Shown here piece by piece: positions 55,830 to 64,000 of a stretch of 64,000 nucleotides of DNA. The stretch's first letter is position 1. Each line of letters starts with the position of its first letter. The notes beneath the pieces were generated by a model that was not told the origin of the DNA, did no database searches, and saw only the letters and a list, made by a program, of their open reading frames with translations. The stretch is from Campylobacter concisus (GTDB lineage Bacteria; Campylobacterota; Campylobacteria; Campylobacterales; Campylobacteraceae). The translations under genes were made by a program, and so were the position numbers. The stretch is taken from positions 1 to 64,000 of the forward strand of contig NZ_PPCE01000009.1 of the NCBI RefSeq assembly GCF_002913715.1. The letters are read 5' to 3'.

Positions 55830-56584
55830 TGAGCAAAGAGCTAGAGCTAGTTGAAGCGTTTTTAAGTATCCAAGGCGAGGGAGCTTACCAAGGCAGACTC
55901 GCTATATTTTTACGCTTTTTAGGTTGCAACCTAAACTGCTCTGGCTTTGGCGTGCAAACAAAGTCTTTAAAAACCGGTGAAAGCCTACTAGGATGCGATA
56001 GTTTAAGGGCTGTTTTTAAAGGGCATTTTAATTATAAAATTTACAGCGTAGATGAAATCTTAGGCCTAGTTAATAACCTATGTAAAGGCTTAATGCAAAA
56101 ACCTATCATTGTTTTGACCGGTGGCGAGCCACTCATCTGGTATGAAAATGAAAATTTTATAAATTTGGTAAAGAAATTGCTTGAAGATTATGAAGTGCAT
56201 TTTGAGACAAATGGCACCATCTTAATTGATTTTGCTAAATATGAAATTTATAAAAAATGCCATTTTGCACTTGGTGTAAAGCTAGCAAATAGCGGAGTTA
56301 ATGAGCAAAAACGCATAAATTTAGACGCTATTTTGGCTATTAAAAATAATGCAAGAAGTAGCTTTTTAAAATTTGTCCTCTCGCACTTTGATAAAAGCGA
56401 GTTGGACGAGATTATAAATATAAAAAGTCAAGTTGATTTGCCAGTTTGGTGTATGGCAATAGGGGCGAATAAAGCTGAGCTAAACGAAAATGCTTTAAAA
56501 GCGGCAGAATTTGCCATAAAGTATGGATTTAACTACTCAGAGCGTATCCACATCAGGCTTTGGAGCGATAAAGAAGGTGTTTGA
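55829..56584 (+). CDS. queE: 7-carboxy-7-deazaguanine synthase QueE
   Basis: A 251-aa radical SAM enzyme of the queuosine pathway; start ATG at 55829, overlapping the moaA stop. The N-terminus VEAFLSIQGEGAYQGRLAIFLR is typical of QueE. The cluster motif is odd: Cys33-x3-Cys37 is present (GCNLNC) but the third cysteine is most likely Cys56 (LLGCDS), after an 18-residue insertion, rather than the standard x2. TGGEPLIW and a C-terminal RIHIRLW follow. queD follows with the same TGATG coupling. Confidence 0.9.
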   Translation: MSKELELVEAFLSIQGEGAYQGRLAIFLRFLGCNLNCSGFGVQTKSLKTGESLLGCDSLRAVFKGHFNYKIYSVDEILGLVNNLCKGLMQKPIIVLTGGEPLIWYENENFINLVKKLLEDYEVHFETNGTILIDFAKYEIYKKCHFALGVKLANSGVNEQKRINLDAILAIKNNARSSFLKFVLSHFDKSELDEIINIKSQVDLPVWCMAIGANKAELNENALKAAEFAIKYGFNYSERIHIRLWSDKEGV

Positions 56585-57165
56585 TGATTATTAGAAAGCT
56601 TTTTAGATTTGAAAATGCACATATTGTGAGATTTTGCAGCTCAAAGCGTTGTAGGACTAGTATCCACGGGCACAGCTATGTGGCTGAAATTTTACTTAGC
56701 TCAAATTTTCTTGATAACGCCGGCATGGTCTATGATTTTGGTTTAATGAAGCAAAATATAAAAACGATCATTGATAGTTTTGATCACGCTACAACAATAT
56801 TTTCAGGCGATAATGATGAGTATAAAAATGATCTAAAAAAGCACTCGGCAAGATGGATCGAGATCCCGCTAAATCCAAGTGCAGAGCAGTTTTGTCGTAT
56901 ATTTTTTGTTATGATAGAGCGGTTGCTTGAGCTTAGCGTGATGAACAACGGTGAGCGTGAAGTGAAGCTTCATAGCATTATCGTGCATGAGACTGATACT
57001 GGCTATGCACAGTGCTTTAAAGAGGATGCCGTAAATGCGCAAATGGGCGAGATAAAGCTAGATGAGATCAAATTTTCAGATGCTATCATAGAAGAGTGGG
57101 AAGATAAAAATTTATTCGAGAAGATGAAAAATAGGTTAAAAATAGAAATTCCAAAGGATGTTTGA
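56584..57165 (+). CDS. queD: 6-carboxytetrahydropterin synthase QueD
   Basis: A 193-aa protein, longer than the usual 120-140 aa, making 6-carboxytetrahydropterin for the queuosine pathway. The zinc histidines are in FENAHIVRF and IHGHSYVAE; the catalytic cysteine region is CSSKRCRTS; later MVYDFGLMKQNIK, FDHATT and the glutamate in HETDTGYAQCF. Start ATG at 56584 overlaps the queE stop. Together moaA-queE-queD occupy one operon. Confidence 0.92.
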   Translation: MIIRKLFRFENAHIVRFCSSKRCRTSIHGHSYVAEILLSSNFLDNAGMVYDFGLMKQNIKTIIDSFDHATTIFSGDNDEYKNDLKKHSARWIEIPLNPSAEQFCRIFFVMIERLLELSVMNNGEREVKLHSIIVHETDTGYAQCFKEDAVNAQMGEIKLDEIKFSDAIIEEWEDKNLFEKMKNRLKIEIPKDV

Positions 57166-57368
57166 TGAAAAAAATTATAACTTCTTTTTTATTTATAGCT
57201 GGTCTATTTGTGGGTTGTGGAGATAAAGATGAGGCTAAAAATGATATTAGCGAGCCAGTACCGAGTGACGTGACCATAGCCCAACCAGACGCAAATGTCA
57301 CAATCGATGAACAACTCCCACCTGAGCCAGTCGTCGAAGAGAACGAGTCTCCTAAAGATAAGAAATGA
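57165..57368 (+). CDS. Small lipoprotein
   Basis: A 67-aa lipoprotein: signal peptide with lipobox FVGC (Cys18), then an acidic, proline-rich tail without structure. The ATG at 57165 overlaps the queD stop (TGATG). The next gene overlaps by 4 bp. No function can be read; the charged tail could span or tether in the periplasm. Confidence 0.75.
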   Translation: MKKIITSFLFIAGLFVGCGDKDEAKNDISEPVPSDVTIAQPDANVTIDEQLPPEPVVEENESPKDKK

Positions 57369-57766
57369 ACGAACATCTCTCCTTGCTTTTTGCATACACT
57401 TTGCCTTTTCATGTGATATTTTTTTATGCACTAGTTGCCTGTAATATGCTTTATTTAATACTTACTCAGTTTGGTAGCAATAGTAAAAACTATGTGCTTC
57501 GTATAAGATATTTTTTACCGATTTATCATATGCTACTTAGTTTTCTTGTGCTAACCGGGCTTATTTTATGGGCGTATTATGGATATGAGTTTAAATTTAA
57601 TGCCATAAAAATGTTAATTATCTTAATAATTTTAATCGCACTTAGTGCCATAGGTTTTAAAAGGCTAAAAATTTATGCAGCTAATGGTGACTTAGAAAAA
57701 TTTAAAAAATTCGCCCTTATTAAGGGTTTTTGTGATCTTATTTTAGTCTTAGTTGCAGGTATTTAG
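57365..57766 (+). CDS. Membrane protein (Cj0157c-like)
   Basis: A 133-aa protein with four membrane helices and little outside the membrane. No catalytic motif and no family I can name. It overlaps the lipoprotein gene by 4 bp and abuts rsmE without a gap, so it is part of the same operon. The same order is found in C. jejuni. Confidence 0.8.
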   Translation: MNEHLSLLFAYTLPFHVIFFYALVACNMLYLILTQFGSNSKNYVLRIRYFLPIYHMLLSFLVLTGLILWAYYGYEFKFNAIKMLIILIILIALSAIGFKRLKIYAANGDLEKFKKFALIKGFCDLILVLVAGI

Positions 57767-58423
57767 ATGAAATTTTTATATGATAAAAATGCAGGTAATG
57801 AAAGCTTAAAGATAGTAAATGAAGCTTTTTTGCACCTAAAAGCTAGAAGAATGCAAGCTGGTGAGCGAATAAGTGTTAGAAATTTACGAGATTTTAAAGA
57901 GTATATTTATGAAATTGATGAGATTGATAGGCGAAGTGCGAGCTTAAGTCTTGTCTTTGCCAGCTCAAATGGCGAGCAAAAATTCGACTTTACGATCGCT
58001 TGGGCTATCGTCGATCCAAAGACGATAGAAAAGACATTGCCATTTTTAAATGAACTTGGCGTTGGTAAAATAGCTTTTGTCTATACTAAATTTTCTCAAG
58101 CAAATTTTAATATAGATATTGAAAGGCTAAGCTATATAAATGCTCTCTCCTGCGAGCAGTGCGGACGAACATCGCTAATGGAGTTTGAAATTTATAAAAA
58201 TTTGGACGAGCTAATGAGCGTTTATAAAAATGTCTCAGCTATAAATTTTGGTGGTAAAAGCTTAAATGAAAAAAAAGATGACGAGCTTTTAATAATCGGT
58301 CCAGAGGGTGGATTTAGCGAGGATGAGACGGCTAAATTTAAAAATAGCTACTGTCTAAACACTAAAAATATCTTAAGATCACAGACTGCGGTTATCTCAG
58401 TAGCGGCAAAATTCCTAGTTTAA
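57767..58423 (+). CDS. rsmE: 16S rRNA m3U1498 methyltransferase RsmE
   Basis: A 218-aa SPOUT methyltransferase. The knot motifs are LLIIGPEGGFSEDE and NILRSQTAVISV; the N-terminal PUA-like part has RRMQAGERISVRN-type sequence. It methylates uridine 1498 in 16S rRNA. The start codon directly follows the stop of the membrane protein gene. Confidence 0.93.
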   Translation: MKFLYDKNAGNESLKIVNEAFLHLKARRMQAGERISVRNLRDFKEYIYEIDEIDRRSASLSLVFASSNGEQKFDFTIAWAIVDPKTIEKTLPFLNELGVGKIAFVYTKFSQANFNIDIERLSYINALSCEQCGRTSLMEFEIYKNLDELMSVYKNVSAINFGGKSLNEKKDDELLIIGPEGGFSEDETAKFKNSYCLNTKNILRSQTAVISVAAKFLV

Positions 58424-58450
58424 TTTATTTGATTTTTAGATTTCTTTTTA

Positions 58451-58456
58451 TATAAT
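58451..58456 (+). promoter_or_regulatory. -10 box of rpmE-rsmI
   Basis: A perfect TATAAT after TTTCTTTTTA, 56 bp upstream of the rpmE start. Confidence 0.6.
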
Positions 58457-58506
58457 CAGCAACTTTTAATGTAGATAATTAGCCCAAAAATAATAAAGGA
58501 AAAATG

Positions 58507-58707
58507 ATGAAAAAAGATATCCATCCAGAATACGTAGATTGCACTGTAACTTGTGCTTGCGGAAACACTTTTAAAACAAAGTCAAACAAAAGCGAGATTA
58601 GAATTGACATTTGCGACAAGTGCCACCCATTTTTCACAGGCAGCGAAAAGATAGTTGATAGCGCTGGCCGTGTTGAGAAATTTAAGAAAAAATACGCTCA
58701 AAAATAA
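58507..58707 (+). CDS. rpmE: 50S ribosomal protein L31
   Basis: A 66-aa ribosomal protein of the zinc-binding (C+) type: CTVTCACGN and [10 protein letters not shown] supply the cysteines, and [18 protein letters not shown] is the conserved C-terminus. Of the two adjacent ATG codons I use the second (58507), since AAAGGA is better spaced from it and related proteins start MKK. rsmI follows after 3 bp. Confidence 0.95.
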
Positions 58708-58710
58708 GCC

Positions 58711-59526
58711 TTGCTCTACTTTGTTCCTACTCCAATAGGAAATTTAGAAGATATCTCGCTTCGTGCGATCAAAATTTTGCGTGAATGCGAGATAGCTATC
58801 TGCGAAGATACAAGAGTTTGCAAAAGTCTTGTAAATCTGCTAAACGAACGCTTTGACGCAAATATAAATATCTCAAATTTTATCCCGCTTCATACTCATA
58901 ACGAAGATGACTTTTTCACAAATTTAAGTGATACTTTTTTTAGCAGAAATGTAGCCTACATGAGCGATGCTGGTATGCCAGGTATCAGCGATCCAGGTGT
59001 TAGCCTAGTAAGATATGCTCAAAAAAATAACATTGAATATGAAATTTTAAGCGGAGCAAATGCTGCACTTTTAAGTGTGGTCGCAAGTGGACTTTGCGAT
59101 AAGGAATTTGTCTTTTTAGGATTTTTGCCAAATACTGGCAGAGATAGGTCTTTGGCTATCCAAAATGCTCTAAATTTAGCCTATCCAGCCGTTATTTACG
59201 AAAGCCCAAAACGCATACTAGGCCTAGCACAAAGCATCGCAAATCTAGAACCTGAGAGAGAAATTTTTGCCATAAAAGAGGCCACTAAAAAATTTGAGAG
59301 TAAGTTTAAAGATAGTGCTAAAAATTTAGTCCAAATTTTAGAAAAAGCAAATTTAAACGGCGAGTGGGCGGTTGTCATCTCAAAAAGTGACAAAACAGCC
59401 ACTCAAAATATCACAAAAGATGAGATACTTTCGCTTGATCTTGCCCCAAAAGTAAAAGCAAAATTACTTAACAAAATAACTGGAGAAGATGTAAAAAAGA
59501 TATATGATGAGCTTACGAAAGCTTAA
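58711..59526 (+). CDS. rsmI: 16S rRNA C1402 2'-O-methyltransferase RsmI
   Basis: A 271-aa tetrapyrrole-methylase-fold enzyme. It starts with TTG (MLYFVPTPIGNLEDISLRAI). CEDTRVCKSL and the SAM loop MSDAGMPGISDPG are diagnostic, as is FLGFLPNTGRDR. It modifies the decoding centre of 16S rRNA together with RsmH. 3 bp after rpmE, so co-transcribed and probably coupled. Confidence 0.94.
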   Translation: MLYFVPTPIGNLEDISLRAIKILRECEIAICEDTRVCKSLVNLLNERFDANINISNFIPLHTHNEDDFFTNLSDTFFSRNVAYMSDAGMPGISDPGVSLVRYAQKNNIEYEILSGANAALLSVVASGLCDKEFVFLGFLPNTGRDRSLAIQNALNLAYPAVIYESPKRILGLAQSIANLEPEREIFAIKEATKKFESKFKDSAKNLVQILEKANLNGEWAVVISKSDKTATQNITKDEILSLDLAPKVKAKLLNKITGEDVKKIYDELTKA

Positions 59527-59620
59527 ATCATAGGCTACAAAACTGCTAAGTGACACTGAAACGAAAGTATAAAATTTACTCTAGTTGCATACAAAAATAA
59601 GTTAAATTTTAATTGACTTT

Positions 59621-59640
59621 AGCTACCATAAGCTACCATG
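59621..59640 (+). repeat. Tandem 10-bp repeat at the rlmB start
   Basis: AGCTACCATA is followed directly by AGCTACCATG; the second unit contains the start codon at 59638. It replaces the usual ribosome-binding site and may come from a small duplication. Confidence 0.7.
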
Positions 59641-60318
59641 ATAATATACGGAAAACAACTATTTTTACATATTTTGAACAAGCGACCACAGATACTAGAA
59701 GAGATATATCTCTCAAAGGAGTGTGACAAAAAACTCTTCTCTAAAATTTGTGGCACAGGCAAAAAAATTATTCGCTTGGATAATCAAAAAGCACAGTCTT
59801 TAGCTCGCGGTGGGAATCATCAAGGTTTTTTAGCGAATGTTAGTGAGTTTGAATTTTCAGACATTGCCGAGCTTAAAAAGCTAAATTTTATCGCTATTCT
59901 TTATGGTATAAGCGATGTTGGCAATATCGGTGCTATCGCTAGAAGTGCCTATGCTCTAGGCTGCGAAGGTCTTGTGGTAGTGGCAAAAAGTATAAATATG
60001 CAAGGTGTTTTAAGATCAAGTAGTGGCGCTGCTTATGAGATACCAATAGCGATTTTTGAAGACGGGCTTAGTTTGCTAAATGAACTAAAACAATTTGGTT
60101 TTAAAATTTATGCAACAGCAAGTAATGGAAAAAACGTAAAAGAGATAAAGTTTGCTGGTAAAAGAGCTTTGGTAATGGGCTCAGAGGGCGAAGGCATACC
60201 GCAAAAGGCTCTAGCGAAGTGTGATGAGTGTATTGGTATAAAGTTAAAAGAGGGCTGGGACTCCTTAAACGTAAGTGCAGCTTTTGCAATAATTTGTGAC
60301 AGGATGATAGATGAATGA
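59638..60318 (+). CDS. rlmB: TrmH-family 23S rRNA 2'-O-ribose methyltransferase (RlmB-like)
   Basis: A 226-aa SPOUT enzyme of the TrmH/RlmB class. Motifs: LYGISDVGNIGAIARSAYALG, VMGSEGEGIP and LKEGWDSLNVSAAFAI. The N-terminal RNA-binding domain is short but present (NKRPQILEEIYLS). No Shine-Dalgarno is seen before the ATG; instead there are two tandem 10-bp repeats, the second carrying the ATG. Overlaps the next gene by 8 bp. Confidence 0.9.
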   Translation: MIIYGKQLFLHILNKRPQILEEIYLSKECDKKLFSKICGTGKKIIRLDNQKAQSLARGGNHQGFLANVSEFEFSDIAELKKLNFIAILYGISDVGNIGAIARSAYALGCEGLVVVAKSINMQGVLRSSSGAAYEIPIAIFEDGLSLLNELKQFGFKIYATASNGKNVKEIKFAGKRALVMGSEGEGIPQKALAKCDECIGIKLKEGWDSLNVSAAFAIICDRMIDE

Positions 60319-61252
60319 ATTAGAGAATTTAAAAGAGATAGGTATAAAGGAAATTTCACGTAAAACGCATATTGAGCCCACATTTTTACAATATATTTTT
60401 GATAAAAATTTTGAAAAATTATCACGTTTAAATATTAGAGGCTATGCCAAAATTTTACAACGTGAATATGATGTTGATTTGAGCGAGTTACTAGCTGAAT
60501 ATGATGCCTTTATGCAAGAAAACACCCCGGATGAGAGTCACAAAACTAAAGTTACTCCAAAAATTTCTTCTTACACTCCAAAAGATATTACCATACAAAA
60601 ACAAAGCGGTAGCGGCGGTATTGGATTTTTATTTTGGCTCATCATTTTAGCTATTATCGCTGGTGGGGCATATCATTTTGATGCTTACAAATATATCGAG
60701 AATTTTTTATCATTTTTAAATGATGAGAATAAAAGCGTGAGCTATTCGCAGTCAAGTATAGTAAATGAGGTGAAGAAAAATATCATCGATACAAATATCA
60801 CCATCTCTCAAAATAGCCCTAAAATAGAAGCAAACGTATCAAGTGTGAAAATTTCAGCTCCAGTTGAGCAAAATGTGACAACAAGTCCTGCAAACATGGA
60901 GCAAAATGTTGTGAAGCCAAGCATGGTGGCTCAGCCAGCTCCTAAGATAGAGCAAAACATTACAAAGCCACTAAATGAGGCGGTCATTACGCCAAAACAA
61001 CGTGTATGGATAGGGATAATTAATCTTGAAAATGGTCAAAAAGTATCAAACGACACAAGTAAAAGCATAAATATAAATTTAGATCAAAGACAGCTCGTAG
61101 TTTGTGGAAATGGCAACATTGAGCTAAAGATCGGTGATAAGGTGACAAAATATAATCCAAGCCGCCCGGCTAGGTTTTTAGTAGAAAATGGAGAGATGAA
61201 ATTTGTGAGCTATGATGAGTTTGTAGAACTTAACAAGGGCAAATCTTGGTAA
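60311..61252 (+). CDS. RodZ-like HTH membrane protein
   Basis: A 313-aa protein: N-terminal helix-turn-helix of the RodZ type (about 5-65, with EISRKTHIEPTFLQYIFDKNF and LNIRGYAKILQREYDVDL), one membrane helix (IGFLFWLIILAIIAGGAYHF, about 103-122), a low-complexity periplasmic linker rich in EQNV/KIEQN repeats, and a small beta-rich C-terminal domain. RodZ links MreB to the envelope in rod-shaped cells; whether this one does is inferred. C. jejuni Cj0152c is in the same place. Confidence 0.75.
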   Translation: MNELENLKEIGIKEISRKTHIEPTFLQYIFDKNFEKLSRLNIRGYAKILQREYDVDLSELLAEYDAFMQENTPDESHKTKVTPKISSYTPKDITIQKQSGSGGIGFLFWLIILAIIAGGAYHFDAYKYIENFLSFLNDENKSVSYSQSSIVNEVKKNIIDTNITISQNSPKIEANVSSVKISAPVEQNVTTSPANMEQNVVKPSMVAQPAPKIEQNITKPLNEAVITPKQRVWIGIINLENGQKVSNDTSKSININLDQRQLVVCGNGNIELKIGDKVTKYNPSRPARFLVENGEMKFVSYDEFVELNKGKSW

Positions 61253-62028
61253 GAAAAATAGCAATTTTTACCGCTTTTAGTGTATTTGCCTATGCCTTTA
61301 GCTTACAGACTAGTGCAAGTGCTTTAAGTAATGTTGAAAATGTGCAAATTTCTTTAGAAAATTTAGATCAAAATGGCTCACTCGATGTTAATGATCTAGT
61401 ATCAAGATTAAAACAAAACTCAAGTTACGATAGCATTTCATTTGGTTCAAATAGTTTGAATTTAAAATTTATAAGTGAGCAAAAAGTTCCTTCTACATTA
61501 TTTGTAAAATCAATAAATTCAACTCTGGATGATGCCAACATAAGTATCTCAAGGATAAATTCTCTAAAAAATGGAGATCAAATTTCTTATGGAATTTCAG
61601 CCATAAAAAATGGCGGAATAGATCCAAGTTTATTAAGCTTAGCGCTTAGTCAAAGCGGTTTTAAAATTTTAGGATTTGATAGAGTTGATGGGAATTTAGA
61701 GATATTTTTAGATGCTCAGAATATGATCCTTAAGGCTACAAAGGTAAATTTTGACGAAGAGACACCACTTTTAAAAAGCGGTGGTACTTATTTTGTTGAT
61801 GTTGAGGGTGCAAGTAGTCTGGATATCGCATCAAAAGAGTCAAATAGATGGATGCCACTTGTTAGAATTTATGATAAAAATTTAAATCAGATTGACTCTA
61901 TAAAAGAGGAGCAAGCAAAAACCGCCGTTTCTATAAATTTAGCAATAGGCGCAAAATACGCATTAATTAGCGACAATGTTGATATAAATAATATAAAAAA
62001 TGAGATAATTATCAAGCTTATAAAATAG
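61246..62028 (+). CDS. Periplasmic protein (Cj0151c-like)
   Basis: A 260-aa protein with an N-terminal signal peptide (VRKIAIFTAFSVFAYAFS). The start is a TTG inside the end of the upstream gene (7-bp overlap); no better ATG is near. No family recognised. The mature part seems beta-rich and has no cysteine. Placement with the RodZ-like gene suggests an envelope role. Confidence 0.75.
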   Translation: MVRKIAIFTAFSVFAYAFSLQTSASALSNVENVQISLENLDQNGSLDVNDLVSRLKQNSSYDSISFGSNSLNLKFISEQKVPSTLFVKSINSTLDDANISISRINSLKNGDQISYGISAIKNGGIDPSLLSLALSQSGFKILGFDRVDGNLEIFLDAQNMILKATKVNFDEETPLLKSGGTYFVDVEGASSLDIASKESNRWMPLVRIYDKNLNQIDSIKEEQAKTAVSINLAIGAKYALISDNVDINNIKNEIIIKLIK

Positions 62029-62037
62029 GAGTAAGCA

Positions 62038-63246
62038 GTGTTTGATGAGATAAGATTTAATACAATTGAGCGTTTGCCAAACTACGTTTTTGTCGAAGTA
62101 AATGCAATAAAAATGGCTGCACGAAGAGCTGGCGAGGACATCATCGACTTTTCTATGGGTAATCCTGAGGGCAGAACGCCACAGCACATTGTCGATAAAC
62201 TATGTGAAAGCGCGCAAAAGGACAAGACTCACGGCTACTCAGCCAGTGCTGGAATTTATAAGCTTCGTCTTGCCATTTGCAACTGGTATAAGAGAAAATA
62301 TGGCGTAAATTTAGACCCAGATACCGAAGCAGTCGCCACGATGGGTAGCAAGGAAGGCTTTGTGCATCTTGCTCAAGCCGTGATAAACCCAGGCGATGTG
62401 GCTATCGTGCCTGACCCTGCATATCCGATACACACGCAAGCGTTTTTGTTTGCTGGCGGAAGCGTCGCAAAGATGCCACTTCACTACAATGATAAATTTG
62501 AGCTAGACGAAAATAAATTTTTTGAAAACTTAATCCAGACGATACACGCAAGCTCGCCAAAGCCAAAATATGTAGTTGTAAATTTCCCTCACAATCCAAC
62601 GACTGTGACCGTGCAAAAGAGCTTTTACGAGCGCCTTGTAAGCATCGCAAAGCAAGAGAGATTTTACATCATCTCAGATATCGCCTACGCTGATCTTACC
62701 TTTGATGGCTACAAAACGCCAAGTATCTTTGAAGTAGAAGGCGCAAAAGATGTTGCAGTCGAGTGCTACACTCTTTCAAAGAGCTACAACATGGCTGGCT
62801 GGAGAGTTGGCTTCATGTGCGGAAACAAGAGGCTTTGCGCCGCTCTTAAAAAGATAAAATCATGGGTTGATTACGGCATGTTTACGCCGATACAAGTCTC
62901 AGCCACGGTCGCACTTGACGGTGATCAAAGCTGTGTTGAAGAGATACGCCAAATTTATGAAAAAAGAAGAGATGTGATGATAGAGGCCTTTGCTCAGGCT
63001 GGTTGGGAGCTTAAAAAGCCAAATGCTAGCATGTTTATCTGGGCGAAACTTCCACCAAAGGTGAGCCACTTAGGCAGTCTTGAGTTTTCAAAACAGCTTC
63101 TTACAAAGGCATCAGTTGCTGTTAGCCCGGGCATTGGTTTTGGCGAGGGCGGAAACGATTATGTGCGCTTAGCTCTTATCGAAAATGAAAATAGGATAAG
63201 ACAAGCAGCAAGAAATATAAAAAAATATTTGAAAGAATTTGAATGA
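62038..63246 (+). CDS. PLP-dependent aminotransferase, class I/II
   Basis: A 402-aa enzyme starting with GTG (62038), with AGGAG 6 nt upstream. The PLP lysine is in TLSKSYNMAGWRVGF, with NFPHNPTT and SDIAYADL before it and YVRLALIENE at the end. It is close to the AlaC/LL-diaminopimelate aminotransferase type; in C. jejuni Cj0150c stands before hom, as here. Exact substrates are open. hom overlaps by 4 bp. Confidence 0.9.
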   Translation: MFDEIRFNTIERLPNYVFVEVNAIKMAARRAGEDIIDFSMGNPEGRTPQHIVDKLCESAQKDKTHGYSASAGIYKLRLAICNWYKRKYGVNLDPDTEAVATMGSKEGFVHLAQAVINPGDVAIVPDPAYPIHTQAFLFAGGSVAKMPLHYNDKFELDENKFFENLIQTIHASSPKPKYVVVNFPHNPTTVTVQKSFYERLVSIAKQERFYIISDIAYADLTFDGYKTPSIFEVEGAKDVAVECYTLSKSYNMAGWRVGFMCGNKRLCAALKKIKSWVDYGMFTPIQVSATVALDGDQSCVEEIRQIYEKRRDVMIEAFAQAGWELKKPNASMFIWAKLPPKVSHLGSLEFSKQLLTKASVAVSPGIGFGEGGNDYVRLALIENENRIRQAARNIKKYLKEFE

Positions 63247-64000
63247 ATGTAGCGATATTAGGCGTTGGAACCGTTGGTGAGTCGGTTGCAAAAATTTTAC
63301 TAAAAAACAAAAAGCTAATCGCAGCAAGATGTGGCGAAGAGATAGTGCCAGTCATCGGTGTGGTTAGAAATTTAAATAAAAAAAGAGACTCTGGCATCCC
63401 TTTGACTGATGATATAAATAGCGTCATAAACCGCGATGATATCGATGTTTTTGTCGAGCTTATGGGCGGAGTTGAAGAGCCTTTTAAAGTGGTGAGTGAA
63501 ATTTTAAAGCGCAAAAAAGCGGTCGTCACTGCAAACAAGGCACTTCTTGCCTATCATAGATATGCTTTGCAAAATTTAGCCAAAAATATACCATTTGGCT
63601 TTGAAGCAAGTGTGGCTGGGGGCATACCGATCATTAGAGCCTTAAGAGAAGGCTTAAGCGCAAACCACATCGTTAGTATAAATGGCATACTAAATGGCAC
63701 TAGCAACTACATCCTAACCTCGATGATGGACGAGGGCTCAAATTTTAAAGACGCGCTTAAAAAGGCGCAGGAGCTTGGGTATGCCGAGGCTGATCCTACT
63801 TTTGATGTGGGTGGCTTTGATACGGCTCATAAGCTTCTCATCCTTGCTAGCATCGCATACGGCGTGCACGGCGATCCAGAGGATATTTTGATCGAAGGAA
63901 TACAAGGTATTACACCTGAAGATATATTTTTCGCAAAAGATTTCGAATACTCAATAAAACTTCTAGCAATTGCTAAGAAAAGCGAGGGTAAAATCGAACT
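63243..64000 (+). CDS. hom: Homoserine dehydrogenase, 5' part
   Basis: Begins with ATG at 63243, overlapping the aminotransferase by 4 bp, and runs open to the window end (252 codons; the family has about 410-430). N-terminal NAD(P)-binding motif ILGVGTVGESVA, then VTANKALLA, ASVAGGIPIIRALREGL, NGILNGTSNYIL and ELGYAEADPTFDVGGFDTAHKL, which are the substrate-site motifs. Makes homoserine for threonine and methionine. The C-terminal ACT domain, if any, lies outside. Confidence 0.95.
   Translation, partial: MNVAILGVGTVGESVAKILLKNKKLIAARCGEEIVPVIGVVRNLNKKRDSGIPLTDDINSVINRDDIDVFVELMGGVEEPFKVVSEILKRKKAVVTANKALLAYHRYALQNLAKNIPFGFEASVAGGIPIIRALREGLSANHIVSINGILNGTSNYILTSMMDEGSNFKDALKKAQELGYAEADPTFDVGGFDTAHKLLILASIAYGVHGDPEDILIEGIQGITPEDIFFAKDFEYSIKLLAIAKKSEGKIE

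Noticed and set aside
54861-56584. moaA and queE as one fused gene
   Set aside because: There is a clear TGATG stop/start overlap and each has its own complete radical SAM domain.

Overview
The window is a piece of an AT-rich epsilonproteobacterial (Campylobacterota) chromosome, most likely a Campylobacter of the C. concisus/C. curvus type; the species is my inference. Support: a complex I operon in which nuoE and nuoF are replaced by two unrelated small genes, a pflA-type gene directly behind nuoN, a ccoG-cmeR-cmeABC cluster, an epsilon-type nifS-nifU pair, mqnP of the futalosine menaquinone pathway, and a moaA-to-hom gene order that matches C. jejuni Cj0161c-Cj0149c as I remember it. No rRNA, CRISPR, transposase or integrase is visible.

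Layout. 1-406: a tRNA cluster (end of one tRNA, then Asp, Lys, Glu), followed by about 580 bp without a gene. 988-16800 (minus): pflA and the nuoA-N operon, most junctions overlapping by 1-8 bp and nuoB/nuoA by 19. 16906-19904 (minus): a radical-SAM HemN/HemW-type enzyme translationally coupled to a PvdE/SyrD-type ABC exporter. 20290-21887 (minus): a frameshifted membrane-protein gene and a DUF2314-plus-ankyrin protein. 22146-26787 (minus): a tight six-gene operon (HTH protein, glycine-zipper lipoprotein, glutathionylspermidine-synthase-like protein, 2-hydroxyacid dehydrogenase, unknown, YajQ). rpsU and ccoG are divergent at about 27.1 kb; ccoG leads into cmeR and the cmeABC multidrug efflux operon, with a clear CmeR-type operator.

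35341-48174 (plus) is an accessory island between the cme operon and nifSU. Its composition is much more AT-rich and ATA/AGA/CTA codon-heavy. It holds two paralogous lipoproteins, a 5' stub and a full copy of a large lipase-type protein (GHSLGGH motif, PAAR-like Cys/His segment), a 1253-aa protein of unknown family, a frameshifted orphan copy of that protein's C-terminal module, two paralogous membrane-anchored proteins that each follow a C-terminal module, and a last decayed module. This is the architecture of antibacterial effector-immunity loci with cassette turnover (probably type VI secretion cargo), although no secretion gene is in the window. It is the best candidate for an undescribed system here.

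48399-64000: nifS-nifU; miaA and an FAD oxidoreductase (minus); then mqnP and two small regulatory-looking proteins, and moaA-queE-queD, a small lipoprotein, a membrane protein, rsmE, rpmE-rsmI, an RlmB-type methyltransferase, a RodZ-like protein, a periplasmic protein, an aminotransferase and the 5' part of hom, which runs off the window. These are housekeeping genes for Fe-S assembly, tRNA and rRNA modification, cofactor synthesis and amino acid metabolism.
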